This document shows, one piece after another, positions 41,953 to 51,329 of a stretch of DNA of 64,000 nucleotides (positions are counted from its first letter, which is position 1; the number at the start of each line of letters is the position of its first letter). Origin of the DNA: Paraburkholderia nodosa DSM 21604 (GTDB lineage: Bacteria; Pseudomonadota; Gammaproteobacteria; Burkholderiales; Burkholderiaceae); NCBI RefSeq assembly GCF_000519185.1, contig NZ_JAFA01000035.1, positions 1-64,000 on the forward strand, read 5' to 3'. The position numbers were made by a program, and so were the translations under genes. The notes beneath the pieces are model-generated. The model searched no databases. It was not told the origin of the DNA and was given only the letters and a program-made list of their open reading frames with translations.

Positions 41953-42684
41953 ATGCATAACTGGCTTGAACCGAAGTATCTCGCGTGGCTCGAACAAGGT
42001 TTCTTCGTCACGCTGATGCTCTCTGCCTGGGCGGCGTCGTGTGCGACGCCGCTGGGCTTTCTGCTGGCAGTTGCGCGCACGGCACGCACTGGCGCGATTG
42101 CGCGCGCTGCGGCGCTCTACGTGTTCGTCTTCCGCAATTCTCCGCTGCTCGTTCAATTGCTGTTCTGGTACTTCGGCGTCGCGGCCGTGTTGCCGTCCGG
42201 CTGGATGACCTGGCTTAACACGCCGCACCTGGCGACGTTTGGACCGCTCACGCTGCGCTGGCCGAGTTTCGAACTGTTCGCCGGCTGGGTCGGATTGACG
42301 TGCTACACCACGGCGTTCATCGGCGAAGAGTTTCTGGCCGGCATGCGCGGCGTGAACCACGCACAGTGGCAGGCGGCCGCCGCGCTTGGCATGCGCCGCT
42401 ACGCGACCCTGCGCTATGTGATCCTGCCGCAGGCGTTGCGCATCGCGACGCCGCCACTCGCTGGCCAATACATGAACGTGATCAAAAACTCGTCGCTGAC
42501 GATGGCGATAGGCGTCGGCGAACTATCGTACATGTCGCGGCAGGTCGATACCGAAAGCTTCAGGACCTTCCAGGCATTCGGCACCGCGACCGTATTCTAT
42601 GTGCTGGCCATCGCGGTCATCGAGGTCGCGCTCGTGCTCTGGCAACGCGCCGGCCAGCACGGTTTGCAGCGAGGCCGAGCGTGA
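41953..42684 (+). CDS. amino-acid ABC transporter permease, first subunit (GltJ-like)
   Basis: A 243-residue inner-membrane permease with about five helices (HisM/GltJ type). The pattern FVFRNSPLLVQLLFWYFG and the EAA loop with AALGMRRYATLRYVILPQALRIATPPLAGQ (position about 157-185) that docks on the ATPase are diagnostic. The ATG at 41953 follows the binding-protein gene by 16 bases. The stop overlaps the GTG of the next permease. Confidence 0.92.
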   Translation: MHNWLEPKYLAWLEQGFFVTLMLSAWAASCATPLGFLLAVARTARTGAIARAAALYVFVFRNSPLLVQLLFWYFGVAAVLPSGWMTWLNTPHLATFGPLTLRWPSFELFAGWVGLTCYTTAFIGEEFLAGMRGVNHAQWQAAAALGMRRYATLRYVILPQALRIATPPLAGQYMNVIKNSSLTMAIGVGELSYMSRQVDTESFRTFQAFGTATVFYVLAIAVIEVALVLWQRAGQHGLQRGRA

Positions 42685-43364
42685 ACGGGTTCGCGTGGTT
42701 ACCGGCTTTGCGTTATTTGCTGATCGGCGCGTTTCCGGCGGGACCGCTGGGAGGCGTTGCGCTGACGATCGCGCTTTCGGTGGTGTCGGCGCTGCTCGCG
42801 GCGCTGATCGGATTCGCGCTTGGCGTTGCGCTCGCAATGACGCGCGGAGTCGTCCGTCTCGCGCTGACCGCGGCGGTCGCGTTCTTTCGCGCGATACCCG
42901 TGCTGATGCTGATTTTCTGGACCTTCTTCCTGATGCCGATCCTGCTGCACGTCGACGTTCCTGGTCTTGCAACGGTCGTGTGTGCACTGGCGCTGATCGG
43001 CGGCGCGTATCTGTCGCATTCGGTCTATGCGGGCATCACGTCGATCGCCGCAGGGCAGCGGCAGGCAGCGCTTTCGCTTGGCTTGACGCGCTGGCAGGCA
43101 TTACGTGAAGTCATCCTGCCGCAAGCCGTGCGGGTGATGATGCCGTCGTTCGTCAATCAATGGGTGGCGTTGATCAAGGATACGTCGCTCGCCTATATCG
43201 TCGGCGTGCCGGAATTCACGTTCCTCGCCAATCAGCTCAATAACCGTCTGCTGGTGTACCCGGCGCAAATCTTTCTGTTCGTCGGGCTCGTTTATCTGCT
43301 GCTGTGCGGTGCGTTGCAATGGGGCGCCAATGCGCTGCTCGCGCGCCGTGAGCCACGCTTTTAA
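42681..43364 (+). CDS. amino-acid ABC transporter permease, second subunit (GltK-like)
   Basis: A 227-residue permease that pairs with the preceding one. It has VAFFRAIPVLMLIFWTFFL and the EAA loop SLGLTRWQALREVILPQAVRVMMPSFVNQW (position about 137-166). It starts at GTG 42681, overlapping the previous stop (GTGA). No ATP-binding subunit gene follows; the next gene is DUF4148. The transporter therefore has to borrow an ATPase encoded elsewhere. Confidence 0.92.
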   Translation: MNGFAWLPALRYLLIGAFPAGPLGGVALTIALSVVSALLAALIGFALGVALAMTRGVVRLALTAAVAFFRAIPVLMLIFWTFFLMPILLHVDVPGLATVVCALALIGGAYLSHSVYAGITSIAAGQRQAALSLGLTRWQALREVILPQAVRVMMPSFVNQWVALIKDTSLAYIVGVPEFTFLANQLNNRLLVYPAQIFLFVGLVYLLLCGALQWGANALLARREPRF

Positions 43365-43482
43365 CCGATGCGCACAAATGTTGTTCCCGTGCGGTTCTTT
43401 ATCTCGAGTGCTCACCTGTCTACGATGCGTTCAGCTGCTGCAAACGACCGTCTGCAGCCCTTCATAGACATCGAGGTGAATC

Positions 43483-43815
43483 ATGAAAGTGAAAGTTGTG
43501 GCTTCGGCCCTGTCAATCGCAGTGGCGCTCGCCGTGCCTGCAATCGCATTGGCTCAATCTAACGGCGCACTCACCCGTGCGCAGGTTCGCAATCAGCTCG
43601 TCCAGCTCGAAAAGGCGGGATATCGGCCCGGAGACGGCGATCAGACGACTTATCCGCAGCAGATCCAGCAGGCCGAAGCGCGGGTGGCGGGTTCGGCCGC
43701 GGCGTCGAGCGGCTATGGCGGGGTGGCCAGTGGGAGTTCCTCATCCGGGCAAGCTGCGCCGGCCGCACCCCAGGCGGATATTCCGGGTCTGCGACCGATC
43801 TACAGCGGCCAATGA
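43483..43815 (+). CDS. DUF4148 small secreted protein
   Basis: A 110-residue protein with a signal peptide (about 1-24, ending ALAQ) and the DUF4148 core LTRAQVRNQLVQLEKAGYRPGDGDQTTYPQQIQQAEARV, followed by a low-complexity Ser/Gly/Ala tail. Such proteins are numerous in Burkholderia-type genomes and of unknown function, probably periplasmic. GAGGTG precedes the ATG at a good distance. It stands alone. Confidence 0.9.
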   Translation: MKVKVVASALSIAVALAVPAIALAQSNGALTRAQVRNQLVQLEKAGYRPGDGDQTTYPQQIQQAEARVAGSAAASSGYGGVASGSSSSGQAAPAAPQADIPGLRPIYSGQ

Positions 43816-43928
43816 CTCACCGGATTGCTGAGGACGGCCGCGTTGGCTCGATGACCCTGATCCACCCTGGGCAGACTTTCGGCTGACAGCCAACGGGCCA
43901 GATCGCATCGGCGTGGCTAGCGCTCTGA

Positions 43929-44840
43929 TCACAACGATGACGCGATGGATTCAATGAGAGTCCTCAGCCACTGCTGCGCAGGATTGGCATCGCTTCGGCG
44001 ATGCCAGATCAAATGGAAGACGATCTCTGGCAGTGCGACAGGCGGTGGAAACAATGCCAGTTGTCTGCCTGCCGGCGAATTGAGCGCAACCCGCCTCATG
44101 ACCGTGGCGGCCATGGCCGTGCGCGCGACGACGGCCGGCACCGCGAACATCTGCGGCAGGGTCAGCGCGAGGGTGCGCTGCTTCCCCTGTTGCGCCAGCG
44201 CCTGATCCACCAGGCCATGCCGATCACCTTCGGGCGACACAAGCACATGGGGCAGCGCGAGATACGTCTTCATGTTCATCCCGCGGCGTGCCGCGGGATG
44301 ATCGCTGGCGATGATCGTGACGAACTCGTCGCGCAGAATCGGGCGCGTCAATATCCGACCTTCCGGATGCGTGGGCATGACGCCGATGGCCGCGTCGACC
44401 ACGCCGGCATCGAGCAAGTCGACGGCATGGTCGCGGTCGGTGAAGGCGCGCACATTGATCGAGATACCGGGTGCCTGTTGCCCGACCGCCTGCAGCAACG
44501 CTGGCAAAAACACGTGCGCCGGGTAATCGGACAGGCCCAGGTTGAACGTCAGCGCCGCGTTGCCGGGCACGAATTCGGGCTTCTTTACCAACGTGGCTTC
44601 AATCTCGCGTAGCGCCCGCGAGATGGGCCCGGCCAGCTCCCGCGCGCGTGGCGTGGGCAACAGGCCGTCAGAGCTGCGCAGGAACAGCGGATCGCCGAAC
44701 AGCCTGCGCAGCCGCGACAGCGCCGCGCTCATGGCCGGCTGGCTCACGCCGACCTGTGTGGCGGCACGCGTCACGTTGCACTCGCTCATCAGGGCGTCGA
44801 AGGCCGCCAGCAGGTTCAAATCAATGCCATGAAAATCCAT
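43929..44840 (-). CDS. LysR-family transcription regulator
   Basis: A 303-residue LysR regulator. The winged helix-turn-helix is at about 6-65 (LNLLAAFDALMSECNVTRAATQVGVSQPAMSAALSRLRR, position only) with the NodD/LinR-like spacing. The C-terminal effector domain follows and ends HLIWHRRSDANPAQQWLR, typical of the NodD-like/PcpR subgroup. It is divergent from the SnoaL-like gene at 44937 with a 96-base gap, so it very likely controls that gene and itself. Confidence 0.93.
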   Translation of the reverse strand: MDFHGIDLNLLAAFDALMSECNVTRAATQVGVSQPAMSAALSRLRRLFGDPLFLRSSDGLLPTPRARELAGPISRALREIEATLVKKPEFVPGNAALTFNLGLSDYPAHVFLPALLQAVGQQAPGISINVRAFTDRDHAVDLLDAGVVDAAIGVMPTHPEGRILTRPILRDEFVTIIASDHPAARRGMNMKTYLALPHVLVSPEGDRHGLVDQALAQQGKQRTLALTLPQMFAVPAVVARTAMAATVMRRVALNSPAGRQLALFPPPVALPEIVFHLIWHRRSDANPAQQWLRTLIESIASSL

Positions 44841-44936
44841 ATGGCGAATAATAGTTTATATCGTGTATTTGTTGGACGGATTTAGCAGGGGCTCGCACAC
44901 TCTCGCCATCGCTAACCACTACCCGCGAGCAAACCT
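44841..44936. promoter_or_regulatory. shared LysR/SnoaL control region
   Basis: The 96-base divergent gap has an AT-rich stretch (44845-44875) suited to LysR binding and the two promoters. I cannot fix a unique T-N11-A site. Confidence 0.45.
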
Positions 44937-45374
44937 ATGAATGCACTCAATTCCGACCGTCTCCGCACTGAGCGCCTGGCCGTGGAAACGCTGTACCGCG
45001 CGTTCAGCGAAAAGGACCCTGGTCTCGTCGACACTGTGTTGGCCCCCGACTGGAGCGACATTCCTCTGGCACCGGGGCAAGGTCCCGGACCCGAAGGCAT
45101 CAAGCCGATTATCCGTAGCCTGAGTCAGGCCTTCCCGGATGTCCGCATCGTCATCCATGACCTGATCCAGGTGCCCGGCCAGATCGCGGTGCGTGCCGAA
45201 ATCAGCGGCACGCATCACGGCGAGCTGTTCGGCATTGCGCCCACCGGCAAACAGGTCAGCTTCCGTCTGCATGAGTTTCACGCGCTGGACGGTCAGCGCG
45301 TGACCACCACGTGGCACATGGAGGACTGGTTTGGCCTTTTCCTTCAGCTCGGCCAATTTCCGGCGCAACCCTGA
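44937..45374 (+). CDS. SnoaL-like polyketide-cyclase/ester-cyclase family protein
   Basis: A 145-residue small alpha+beta-barrel protein (SnoaL/NTF2-like): AVETLYRAFSEKDPGLVDTVLAPDWSDIP, then GIKPIIRSLSQAFPDVRIVIHDLI and the central EISGTHHGELFGIAPTGKQVSFRLHEFHALDGQRVTTTWHMED. The barrel residues fit hydrolase or isomerase members, but the substrate is not deducible. It is probably induced through the divergent LysR regulator. Confidence 0.9.
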   Translation: MNALNSDRLRTERLAVETLYRAFSEKDPGLVDTVLAPDWSDIPLAPGQGPGPEGIKPIIRSLSQAFPDVRIVIHDLIQVPGQIAVRAEISGTHHGELFGIAPTGKQVSFRLHEFHALDGQRVTTTWHMEDWFGLFLQLGQFPAQP

Positions 45375-45427
45375 ACCAATGCAGGTGCGCAGAGCTGACA
45401 GGTGCAAGGCAAAAAACAGTCGCACAG

Positions 45428-46723
45428 CTATGCGGGAATGAACATGCCGATGGCTGCTACGGCCATAACGGCAGTTGCAGTCCAGCCGCCGAATTTCAGG
45501 ATCCCTGATATGGCGAACTTTCCCATCACGCGGCGACTGGTTCCCATCAACATGACGACGATCATGACGGGCACGGCGGCAAGCCCATTGACGACAGCGC
45601 TCCAGTAAAGCGCTTTCACCGGGTCGAGGTGGCAGAACGTAATCGCGACGCCGCCCAGGATGGCCACGACGATAACGGAATAGAACTCGCGCGCCAGCGT
45701 GAGGTGTAAAGACAGGCTATTGCGCCACCGAAACGCGCCCGCCGCACCATAGGCCGCCGAACCGGCCAGCACGGGCAGCGCGAGCAGCCCGGTACCCAGG
45801 ATGCCCGCGGCAAACACTAACGCTGTGAAATGCCCGGCAATGGGAGCAAGCGCCTTCGCCGCATCCGCCGAAGTCTGGATGCTGATATTGTGCGCGTGCA
45901 GCGTTGCGGCTGCGGTCAACATGATGAAAAATCCCACGCCATTCGAGACGCCCATGCCGATCCAGGTATCGGCGGTGATCCTGTCGAGCTGCCGGTATGC
46001 ACGGAATGACGAGACCCAGCGTAACGGATGTTCGCCTGGCTTCGATCGCAGTTCCTCGACTTCCTGTGAAGCTTGCCAAAAGAACAGGTAAGGGCTGATC
46101 GTGGTTCCGAGGACGGCGACGACGGTGGTGAGATAGTCGCCAGACAGTGGCGCACGCGGGCGGACCACGGAAAGAGCGACCTGCGCCCAGTCGACCGGAA
46201 CAACGAACGCCACTGCAACGTACGCAAAGAGCACGATGGTCAGCCACTTCAGGAAGCGTGCGTAACTTTCGTAGGGAACGCAGATCTGGAGGATTGCGGA
46301 AAACGCGCCCAGCGCGACCACGTAAAGTTGCTCAGGGCCACGCACCAGCAAACCGATGGCTGCGCCCATGGCCGCCAGGTCCGCGGCAATGTTGATCGTG
46401 TTGGCGACCGCGAGAAGCAGCACCAGAACGATCACAAGCCAGCGGGGACCAAAAGCTCGCATGTTGGAGGCAAGTCCTTTGCCAGTCACACGTCCAATTC
46501 GTGCACTGATCATCTGGATCGCGACCATCAGCGGATAGGTCAGCAGAAGCGTCCATAGCAGTGCGAAGCCGAATTTCGCGCCGGCCTGGGAGTAGGTGCC
46601 AATTCCGCTCGGATCGTCATCCGCGCCGCCCGTCACGAGCCCGGGCCCTAGCCGCGACAGCCACGAGCGTTCCGTCCGATCAGTGACGGCGCTTTCGGGT
46701 TCAAGTTTTTCGTTGTCGGCCAC
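45428..46723 (-). CDS. Nramp-related transporter with altered metal site
   Basis: A 431-residue polytopic membrane protein with about 11 helices of the Nramp/LeuT fold. The first helix has ADDDPSGIGTYSQAGAKFG where canonical Nramp has DPGN, and the sixth helix reads GTTISPYLFFWQASQEVEE without the MPHN motif. The metal-binding Asn, Met and His are therefore missing, and transport of Mn2+ or Fe2+ by the known mechanism is unlikely. Nramp-related Mg2+ carriers or an unknown substrate are possible. I chose the GTG at 46723 because AGGAA precedes it; the frame extends to a TTG upstream. Confidence 0.87.
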   Translation of the reverse strand: MADNEKLEPESAVTDRTERSWLSRLGPGLVTGGADDDPSGIGTYSQAGAKFGFALLWTLLLTYPLMVAIQMISARIGRVTGKGLASNMRAFGPRWLVIVLVLLLAVANTINIAADLAAMGAAIGLLVRGPEQLYVVALGAFSAILQICVPYESYARFLKWLTIVLFAYVAVAFVVPVDWAQVALSVVRPRAPLSGDYLTTVVAVLGTTISPYLFFWQASQEVEELRSKPGEHPLRWVSSFRAYRQLDRITADTWIGMGVSNGVGFFIMLTAAATLHAHNISIQTSADAAKALAPIAGHFTALVFAAGILGTGLLALPVLAGSAAYGAAGAFRWRNSLSLHLTLAREFYSVIVVAILGGVAITFCHLDPVKALYWSAVVNGLAAVPVMIVVMLMGTSRRVMGKFAISGILKFGGWTATAVMAVAAIGMFIPA

Positions 46724-47028
46724 GGAGATCTTCCTGGAGCGCTCGGATGCAGCGTCGCGATGAACTCGCAAGTCTCGTGCCGCATGACGGCCTGATCAGG
46801 GGGCGATCCAGCTGTGGATCCAGATGTCACCGTGACGGACAAAAGGTGGATGCGGATTGCCCGTGCTGCATAATCTGGTAGACGGCGGACTCGCGGCCGG
46901 GGAACATCGCGTCACGGCGCCGGTTCGATTCGCATGGTAACGACGGAATGCGCAATGGCCGCCTGCCTATGCACTGCAAGGGCGCAGCCTTGAATTTTAT
47001 CGGACGTCAACATCGACGAGGGGGGCTG
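46724..47028. other. divergent spacer before the first hybrid kinase
   Basis: No supported gene. It contains the ribosome site GAGGGG of the kinase near 47018-47024 and a CATAAT stretch near 46869-46874 that may be a -10 element, without a good -35 partner. Confidence 0.45.
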
Positions 47029-49419
47029 ATGGAAGGCGACCAGTACCACGATATCGATTCTTTATGGCTGCGGTCCCTGGTCATGAGCGTTTCGGAATAC
47101 GCAATCTTCAGGCTCACCGAGCGAGGGGAGGTTGCCAGCTGGAATCCTGGCGCCAGGCGTATCACCGGCTACGACCCAGCCGAAATCATCGGCCGGCAAT
47201 TCTCCACCTTCTACACGGAGGAGGACCGGCGCAACGGCGTCCCGGAAGCCGGTCTTCAGGCCGCGCGGGAGCACGGGCAATACGAAACCGAAGGCTGGCG
47301 GGTGCGTAAGGACGGCACGCGTTTCTGGGCCAGTGTCCTGATCACGGCGCTCCGCACGGTTGGCGGTACATTCATCGGCTACGGCAAGATCGTGCGTGAC
47401 ATGACCGACAAACGCCGCGCTCATGAAGCTGTGACGGAAAGCGAGCGGCGATTCAGGCTGCTGGTGCAAGGCGTGGCCGACTACTCGATATTCATGTTGT
47501 CACCGGAAGGATATGTGACGAACTGGAATCTTGGAGCGGAACGCATCAAGGGATATGAGGCGAGCGAAATAATCGGCTCGCATTTCAGGCGGTTCTATAC
47601 GGCCGAAGACGCGGCAGAGGGGCTGCCAGAGCGCAGCCTCGGCACCGCCGCGACAGAGGGGCGCTTCGAGACTGAGGGATGGCGGGTCAGGAAAGACGGC
47701 AGCCGGTTCTGGGCCAACGTCGTCATTGACGCGATACGCGATGAGGAAGGAAAGCTGATCGGCTTTGCCAAGATTACGCGGGATGTCACGGAACGCAAGA
47801 CCGCTCAGGAAGAACTTGAAAAGGCGCGCGCGGCGCTGCTCCAGTCGCAGAAGATGGAGGCCCTCGGAAAGTTGACCGGCGGCGTCGCGCACGACTTCAA
47901 CAATGTGCTACAGGTGTTACGCGGTAACCTGGAACTGCTCGAAGGCCGGCATGGCCGCGATGTGTGGACGAGAGAGCGTCTTAACAAGGCAATTGACGCG
48001 GTCGAGCATGGGGCGAATCTGGCGTCGCAGCTGCTCGCGTTCGGGCGCCGGCAGGCGTTGCAGCCAATCGTCGTGAACCTGGCCGTCATGTTGCGCAGCA
48101 TGGACGACCTGCTCAGGCGGGCCTTGGGCGAAGTCGTCGATGTGGAAACCGTCATCGCCGGCGGTCTGTGGAATACGCTGGTCGATCCGAACCACCTTGA
48201 GAACGTTGTATTGAACCTTGCGATCAACTCGCGCGACGCCATGCCGGAAGGCGGAAAACTGACGCTCGAGCTGTCGAACGCAATGCTCGACGATCACTAC
48301 CGTGCACTCGCAGCGGACGTTCGCGAGGGGCAATACGTGCTGCTCGCGATCACCGACACCGGAACGGGCATGTCCTCGGACGTACTTGAGCGAGCGTTCG
48401 AGCCTTTCTTTACAACCAAGCCGGAGGGGCAAGGCACCGGCCTGGGGCTGAGCATGGCGTATGGCTTCATCAAGCAGAGCGGAGGCCATATCAGGATCTA
48501 CAGTGAGCCCGGGCACGGGACCGCCGTCAAGATCTATCTGCCCCGCTCTCTGGAGTGCGCTGCCGATTTTGAACCCGTGGAAAGCGTTGCGCCTACCGGG
48601 GGTTCCGAAACCATTCTTGTCGTCGAGGACGACCGGCGCGTCCAGACAACGGTGGTCGAGACGCTCAGGCAATTGGGCTATACGGTACTGAAGGCTGACA
48701 ATGCACAAAGCGCGCTTGTGATCGTACAAAGCGGCGCGCATGTCGACCTTATGTTCACGGATGTTGTGATGCCCGGCAGAATGCGAAGCGTCGAACTCGC
48801 GAAACGCGCGACGCGCGCGCTGCCGCATTTGAAGGTTCTTTTTACCTCGGGATACACGCAGAACGCGATCGTGCATGGCGGCCGCCTTGACCCGGGCGTG
48901 CACCTGCTAAGCAAGCCCTACAGCCGCGAGCAGCTTGCCTCCAGGATCCGCCGGCTGCTTGGCCCGGCCCGCAATCAGGACACAGGCAACCCGTCGGTCG
49001 CGCAGTCGATGGACCGGACGGTGCACGCGCCTGCCCATGCGCCAGCAGACGTCTCGATTCTTATCGTGGACGACGACGACGCCTCGCGGGAGGCAGTGAG
49101 CGAATTGCTGTCCAGCCTGGGCTATGACGTGCAACAGGCCGGCAGCGCGGAACAGGCAATGCAAGTATTGATGGCGGGAAAAGCGGATGTGCTTCTCACG
49201 GATATCGTGCTTCCCGGACAGTCGGGCGTTGAACTCGCCCGGGCTGCGGTTGAGCGTCATCCGGGTATCAGGATCGTGTTCGCGTCCGGCGGTGAAGCCC
49301 CGTCTCCCGACGCGCTCGGATTCGACTTCGCCTCTCTTCGCAAGCCGTTCACTGCAGAACAGTTTCATTCGCTTATCGCAGCGATGCACGGACAGGCTAA
49401 GCGGAGTGAAGACGAATAA
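47029..49419 (+). CDS. hybrid histidine kinase PAS-PAS-HisKA-HATPase-REC-REC (first copy)
   Basis: A soluble 796-residue hybrid kinase: PAS domains at about 20-130 and 145-258, HisKA with GGVAHDFNNVLQVLRGNLELL (H288 phosphoacceptor), HATPase about 375-506 (N-box NLAINSRDAM, G1 DTGTGM, G2 GTGLGLSM), then receiver 1 (about 527-645, D578) and receiver 2 (about 675-788, D725). No membrane segment, so the PAS domains sense an internal signal, perhaps redox or light with a bound cofactor. I chose the ATG at 47029 after GAGGGGGG. It has no response regulator gene beside it; a very similar copy lies at 56448-58823. Confidence 0.93.
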   Translation: MEGDQYHDIDSLWLRSLVMSVSEYAIFRLTERGEVASWNPGARRITGYDPAEIIGRQFSTFYTEEDRRNGVPEAGLQAAREHGQYETEGWRVRKDGTRFWASVLITALRTVGGTFIGYGKIVRDMTDKRRAHEAVTESERRFRLLVQGVADYSIFMLSPEGYVTNWNLGAERIKGYEASEIIGSHFRRFYTAEDAAEGLPERSLGTAATEGRFETEGWRVRKDGSRFWANVVIDAIRDEEGKLIGFAKITRDVTERKTAQEELEKARAALLQSQKMEALGKLTGGVAHDFNNVLQVLRGNLELLEGRHGRDVWTRERLNKAIDAVEHGANLASQLLAFGRRQALQPIVVNLAVMLRSMDDLLRRALGEVVDVETVIAGGLWNTLVDPNHLENVVLNLAINSRDAMPEGGKLTLELSNAMLDDHYRALAADVREGQYVLLAITDTGTGMSSDVLERAFEPFFTTKPEGQGTGLGLSMAYGFIKQSGGHIRIYSEPGHGTAVKIYLPRSLECAADFEPVESVAPTGGSETILVVEDDRRVQTTVVETLRQLGYTVLKADNAQSALVIVQSGAHVDLMFTDVVMPGRMRSVELAKRATRALPHLKVLFTSGYTQNAIVHGGRLDPGVHLLSKPYSREQLASRIRRLLGPARNQDTGNPSVAQSMDRTVHAPAHAPADVSILIVDDDDASREAVSELLSSLGYDVQQAGSAEQAMQVLMAGKADVLLTDIVLPGQSGVELARAAVERHPGIRIVFASGGEAPSPDALGFDFASLRKPFTAEQFHSLIAAMHGQAKRSEDE

Positions 49420-50382
49420 GCCGATAGTTGTCCCGCTGAAAACCGCGTAGCGATGGTTGTTCAACAACTGGTGGAAGCCACGTCGCGCGAATTGACGATC
49501 GTGCCGGACCTCACACCCAGGAAATTTCTTGAGTTATACGAAGCGAATCTCGCGGCACGCTCGCGTGACAATGCTTCTGGGGATGCAATGCCCGTCCTGC
49601 GACCCGTTCGGGCGCCGAACACCAGTCGCGTGGCGAGAAAATCGATCCGTGTCCGTATTGCAGGGATGCCGATCTCCAATGCTTCACGGAGCGCACTATT
49701 AGTAGCATTCGAGACGATCAGGATTGCCAGGAAACGCATTGTCCCGTTCAGGCAGACCACCGGCAAAACAGCCGAAAGCACTCCAGGAGGCGGCCTCAGC
49801 AAAGACCGAAGGAGGGCAGGAGAGGAGGTTGCCGGAGCGCGCGGTCGACGACGAACCGCTATCAAACAACGAGCAACCCAGGCTACGCTTTGCCAGCCAG
49901 GCCGTCAAGCCGCGTCGGCTGCGCGAAGTCATTGGCAAGACAAGAGCGCGTCATACTACTGTCGCCAGCCGACATGAGATTCGTCGGGCGACCACGTCCA
50001 CACCGGCGGGCCGGTGGCCAATTAGACGAAACGCGTGCATAATAGCTACCACGCATTCTGAGCCAGAGACTTGCCGCGCATGCTCTGAGCTGCCGCACAG
50101 AGGCTGTCTTACCTCTGTCCCTATTCCGCTGTCGCGTCCATCGTGACTGCATTACGCGCCATCCGCCTTGGTAGGGGTGGCGCAGCCCTCCCGGACGGCA
50201 CGCGCCGTTCGTTGAAGCGTCTGTATTCCAGTTCGCGTGCAGCGAGCACGCCTTTGCACAGTCGCGTTTATCCAGATCATCGCCTCAGCATCGCATTGGC
50301 AATGGCCGTTGCAATGCCCATGCGTACTTTGCCTTGAAGTCGCGCTGGCGACGCTTTGCCCCTATTTGCTCAGGAGAATTGA
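49420..50382. other. long poorly coding region between the first kinase and IF-1
   Basis: Apart from the doubtful frame 49453-49977 I see nothing in these 963 bases. The composition is less GC-biased at third positions, and no transposase remnants or inverted ends stand out. The last 20 bases hold the AGGAG ribosome site of infA. Confidence 0.5.
49453..49977 (+). CDS. doubtful hypothetical protein
   Basis: A 174-residue frame starting MVVQQLVEATSRELTIVPDL. The first 40 residues read like a normal helical protein (TPRKFLELYEANLAARSRD), but the rest is Arg/Ser/Ala-rich and resembles non-coding translation, ending SASYYCRQPT. There is no clear ribosome site. It could be the 5' remnant of a longer gene whose 3' part has been lost. 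I do not recognise it. Confidence 0.25.
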   Translation: MVVQQLVEATSRELTIVPDLTPRKFLELYEANLAARSRDNASGDAMPVLRPVRAPNTSRVARKSIRVRIAGMPISNASRSALLVAFETIRIARKRIVPFRQTTGKTAESTPGGGLSKDRRRAGEEVAGARGRRRTAIKQRATQATLCQPGRQAASAARSHWQDKSASYYCRQPT

Positions 50383-50649
50383 TTGGCAAAAGAAGAGCTT
50401 CTCGAACTCGATGGAATTGTCGACGAAGTGTTGCCCGACAGTCGCTACCGTGTCACGCTGGACAATGGCGTGATCGTAGGGGCCTACGCTTCTGGCCGCA
50501 TGCGCAAGAACCGCATTCGCATCCTGGCCGGTGATCGGGTCACGCTTGAGCTCTCGCTCTACGATCTCACCAAAGGACGCATCAATTTCCGGCACAAGGA
50601 CGAGCGAAGCGGCGCCCCGACGCGCAGCAGCACTTTCCGTCGTCACTGA
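50383..50649 (+). CDS. infA: translation initiation factor IF-1 (second-type copy)
   Basis: The 88-residue S1-like OB-fold protein starts [29 protein letters not shown] and contains [36 protein letters not shown] (position about 32-67), the IF-1 core. It ends with an extra basic tail ([13 protein letters not shown]). Translation starts at TTG (50383), preceded by AGGAG. Burkholderia-type genomes normally carry the main infA in the ribosomal protein operon; this stand-alone version outside any ribosomal operon is an additional, probably condition-specific, IF-1. It sits near a second RpoD and a cold-shock gene. Confidence 0.93.
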   Translation: MAKEELLELDGIVDEVLPDSRYRVTLDNGVIVGAYASGRMRKNRIRILAGDRVTLELSLYDLTKGRINFRHKDERSGAPTRSSTFRRH

Positions 50650-50786
50650 ACGGGAGCAACGCAAGGGCGCCAACTACCCGCCGTTCCAGGACCTGACTGC
50701 TCGCTGTCGACAGGCCGCACAAGCCCGGCAGCATGCAGGCTGCAAGTCTGAAACTTTCGCTGTACAAACAGCTGGAGGGGCGTAGC

Positions 50787-50963
50787 ATGAAAACATCAGT
50801 TGACCTGCGACCGATCCCAGCCCGCCTCCTGTACCGTTCCTCAGGGATCGAGCCGCTCCCCTTCATCGCAGACCACGAAACGCGATCGACCGCCGTCCGG
50901 ATGTCGAGGCGGTCGCGTGCGCCCTTATTCTCTTTTGCCGCAAACCGTGCGGCCAGAAGGTGA
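50787..50963 (+). CDS. small hypothetical protein (58 aa)
   Basis: Starts MKTSVDLRPIPARLLYRSSG after GGAGGGG, a strong ribosome site. The rest is basic and ends FAANRAARR. I do not recognise it. It lies five bases before the next small gene and may be translated together with it. Confidence 0.5.
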   Translation: MKTSVDLRPIPARLLYRSSGIEPLPFIADHETRSTAVRMSRRSRAPLFSFAANRAARR

Positions 50964-50967
50964 CTCC

Positions 50968-51258
50968 ATGACTGTCGCTACCCGTCTCTACCGTGGACTC
51001 GAAATTTGTCCCCTGGTTTATCCGCACCGTCCAACCGCGTCCGGATCCGGTCATAACTACGACGAGGGGTTTGACGCTGCCGTACGAATCCAGGAGCCGC
51101 AGGAGCCCGACGGCACTCAACGGAGCCGGGTGTTTGGCGTCGTAGCCAGTCGGCCGTTTATCAATTCGGGTGATGCGCGTCGTGCATCGATCGAATACGC
51201 AGAGCGCCTCATCGATACCTGTACGCCGGGAGCGACTTTCCTCGATGTGACGTCCTGA
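50968..51258 (+). CDS. small hypothetical protein, beta-strands plus Ala-rich helix (96 aa)
   Basis: Reads MTVATRLYRGLEICPLVYPH at the start, then SGHNYDEGFDAAVRIQEPQ and the C-terminal helix SGDARRASIEYAERLIDTC. The plan (a few short beta-strands followed by one helix with small residues every three to four positions) recurs in the small proteins at 51637-51852, 52028-52285 and 52330-52569. AGAAGGTGA precedes the ATG. Cytoplasmic; function unknown. Confidence 0.7.
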   Translation: MTVATRLYRGLEICPLVYPHRPTASGSGHNYDEGFDAAVRIQEPQEPDGTQRSRVFGVVASRPFINSGDARRASIEYAERLIDTCTPGATFLDVTS

Positions 51259-51329
51259 ACGTTTTTCTCTTCGTGCAGCCGTTGTTCCCCACTGGAACAA
51301 TGGCTTTCCGGAATCGCCGGAGGTTCGCC

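Noticed and set aside
43841-43895. CGTTGGCT and AGCCAACG inverted repeat after DUF4148
   Set aside because: The loop is about 39 bases, too long for a terminator, and nothing else supports a function.
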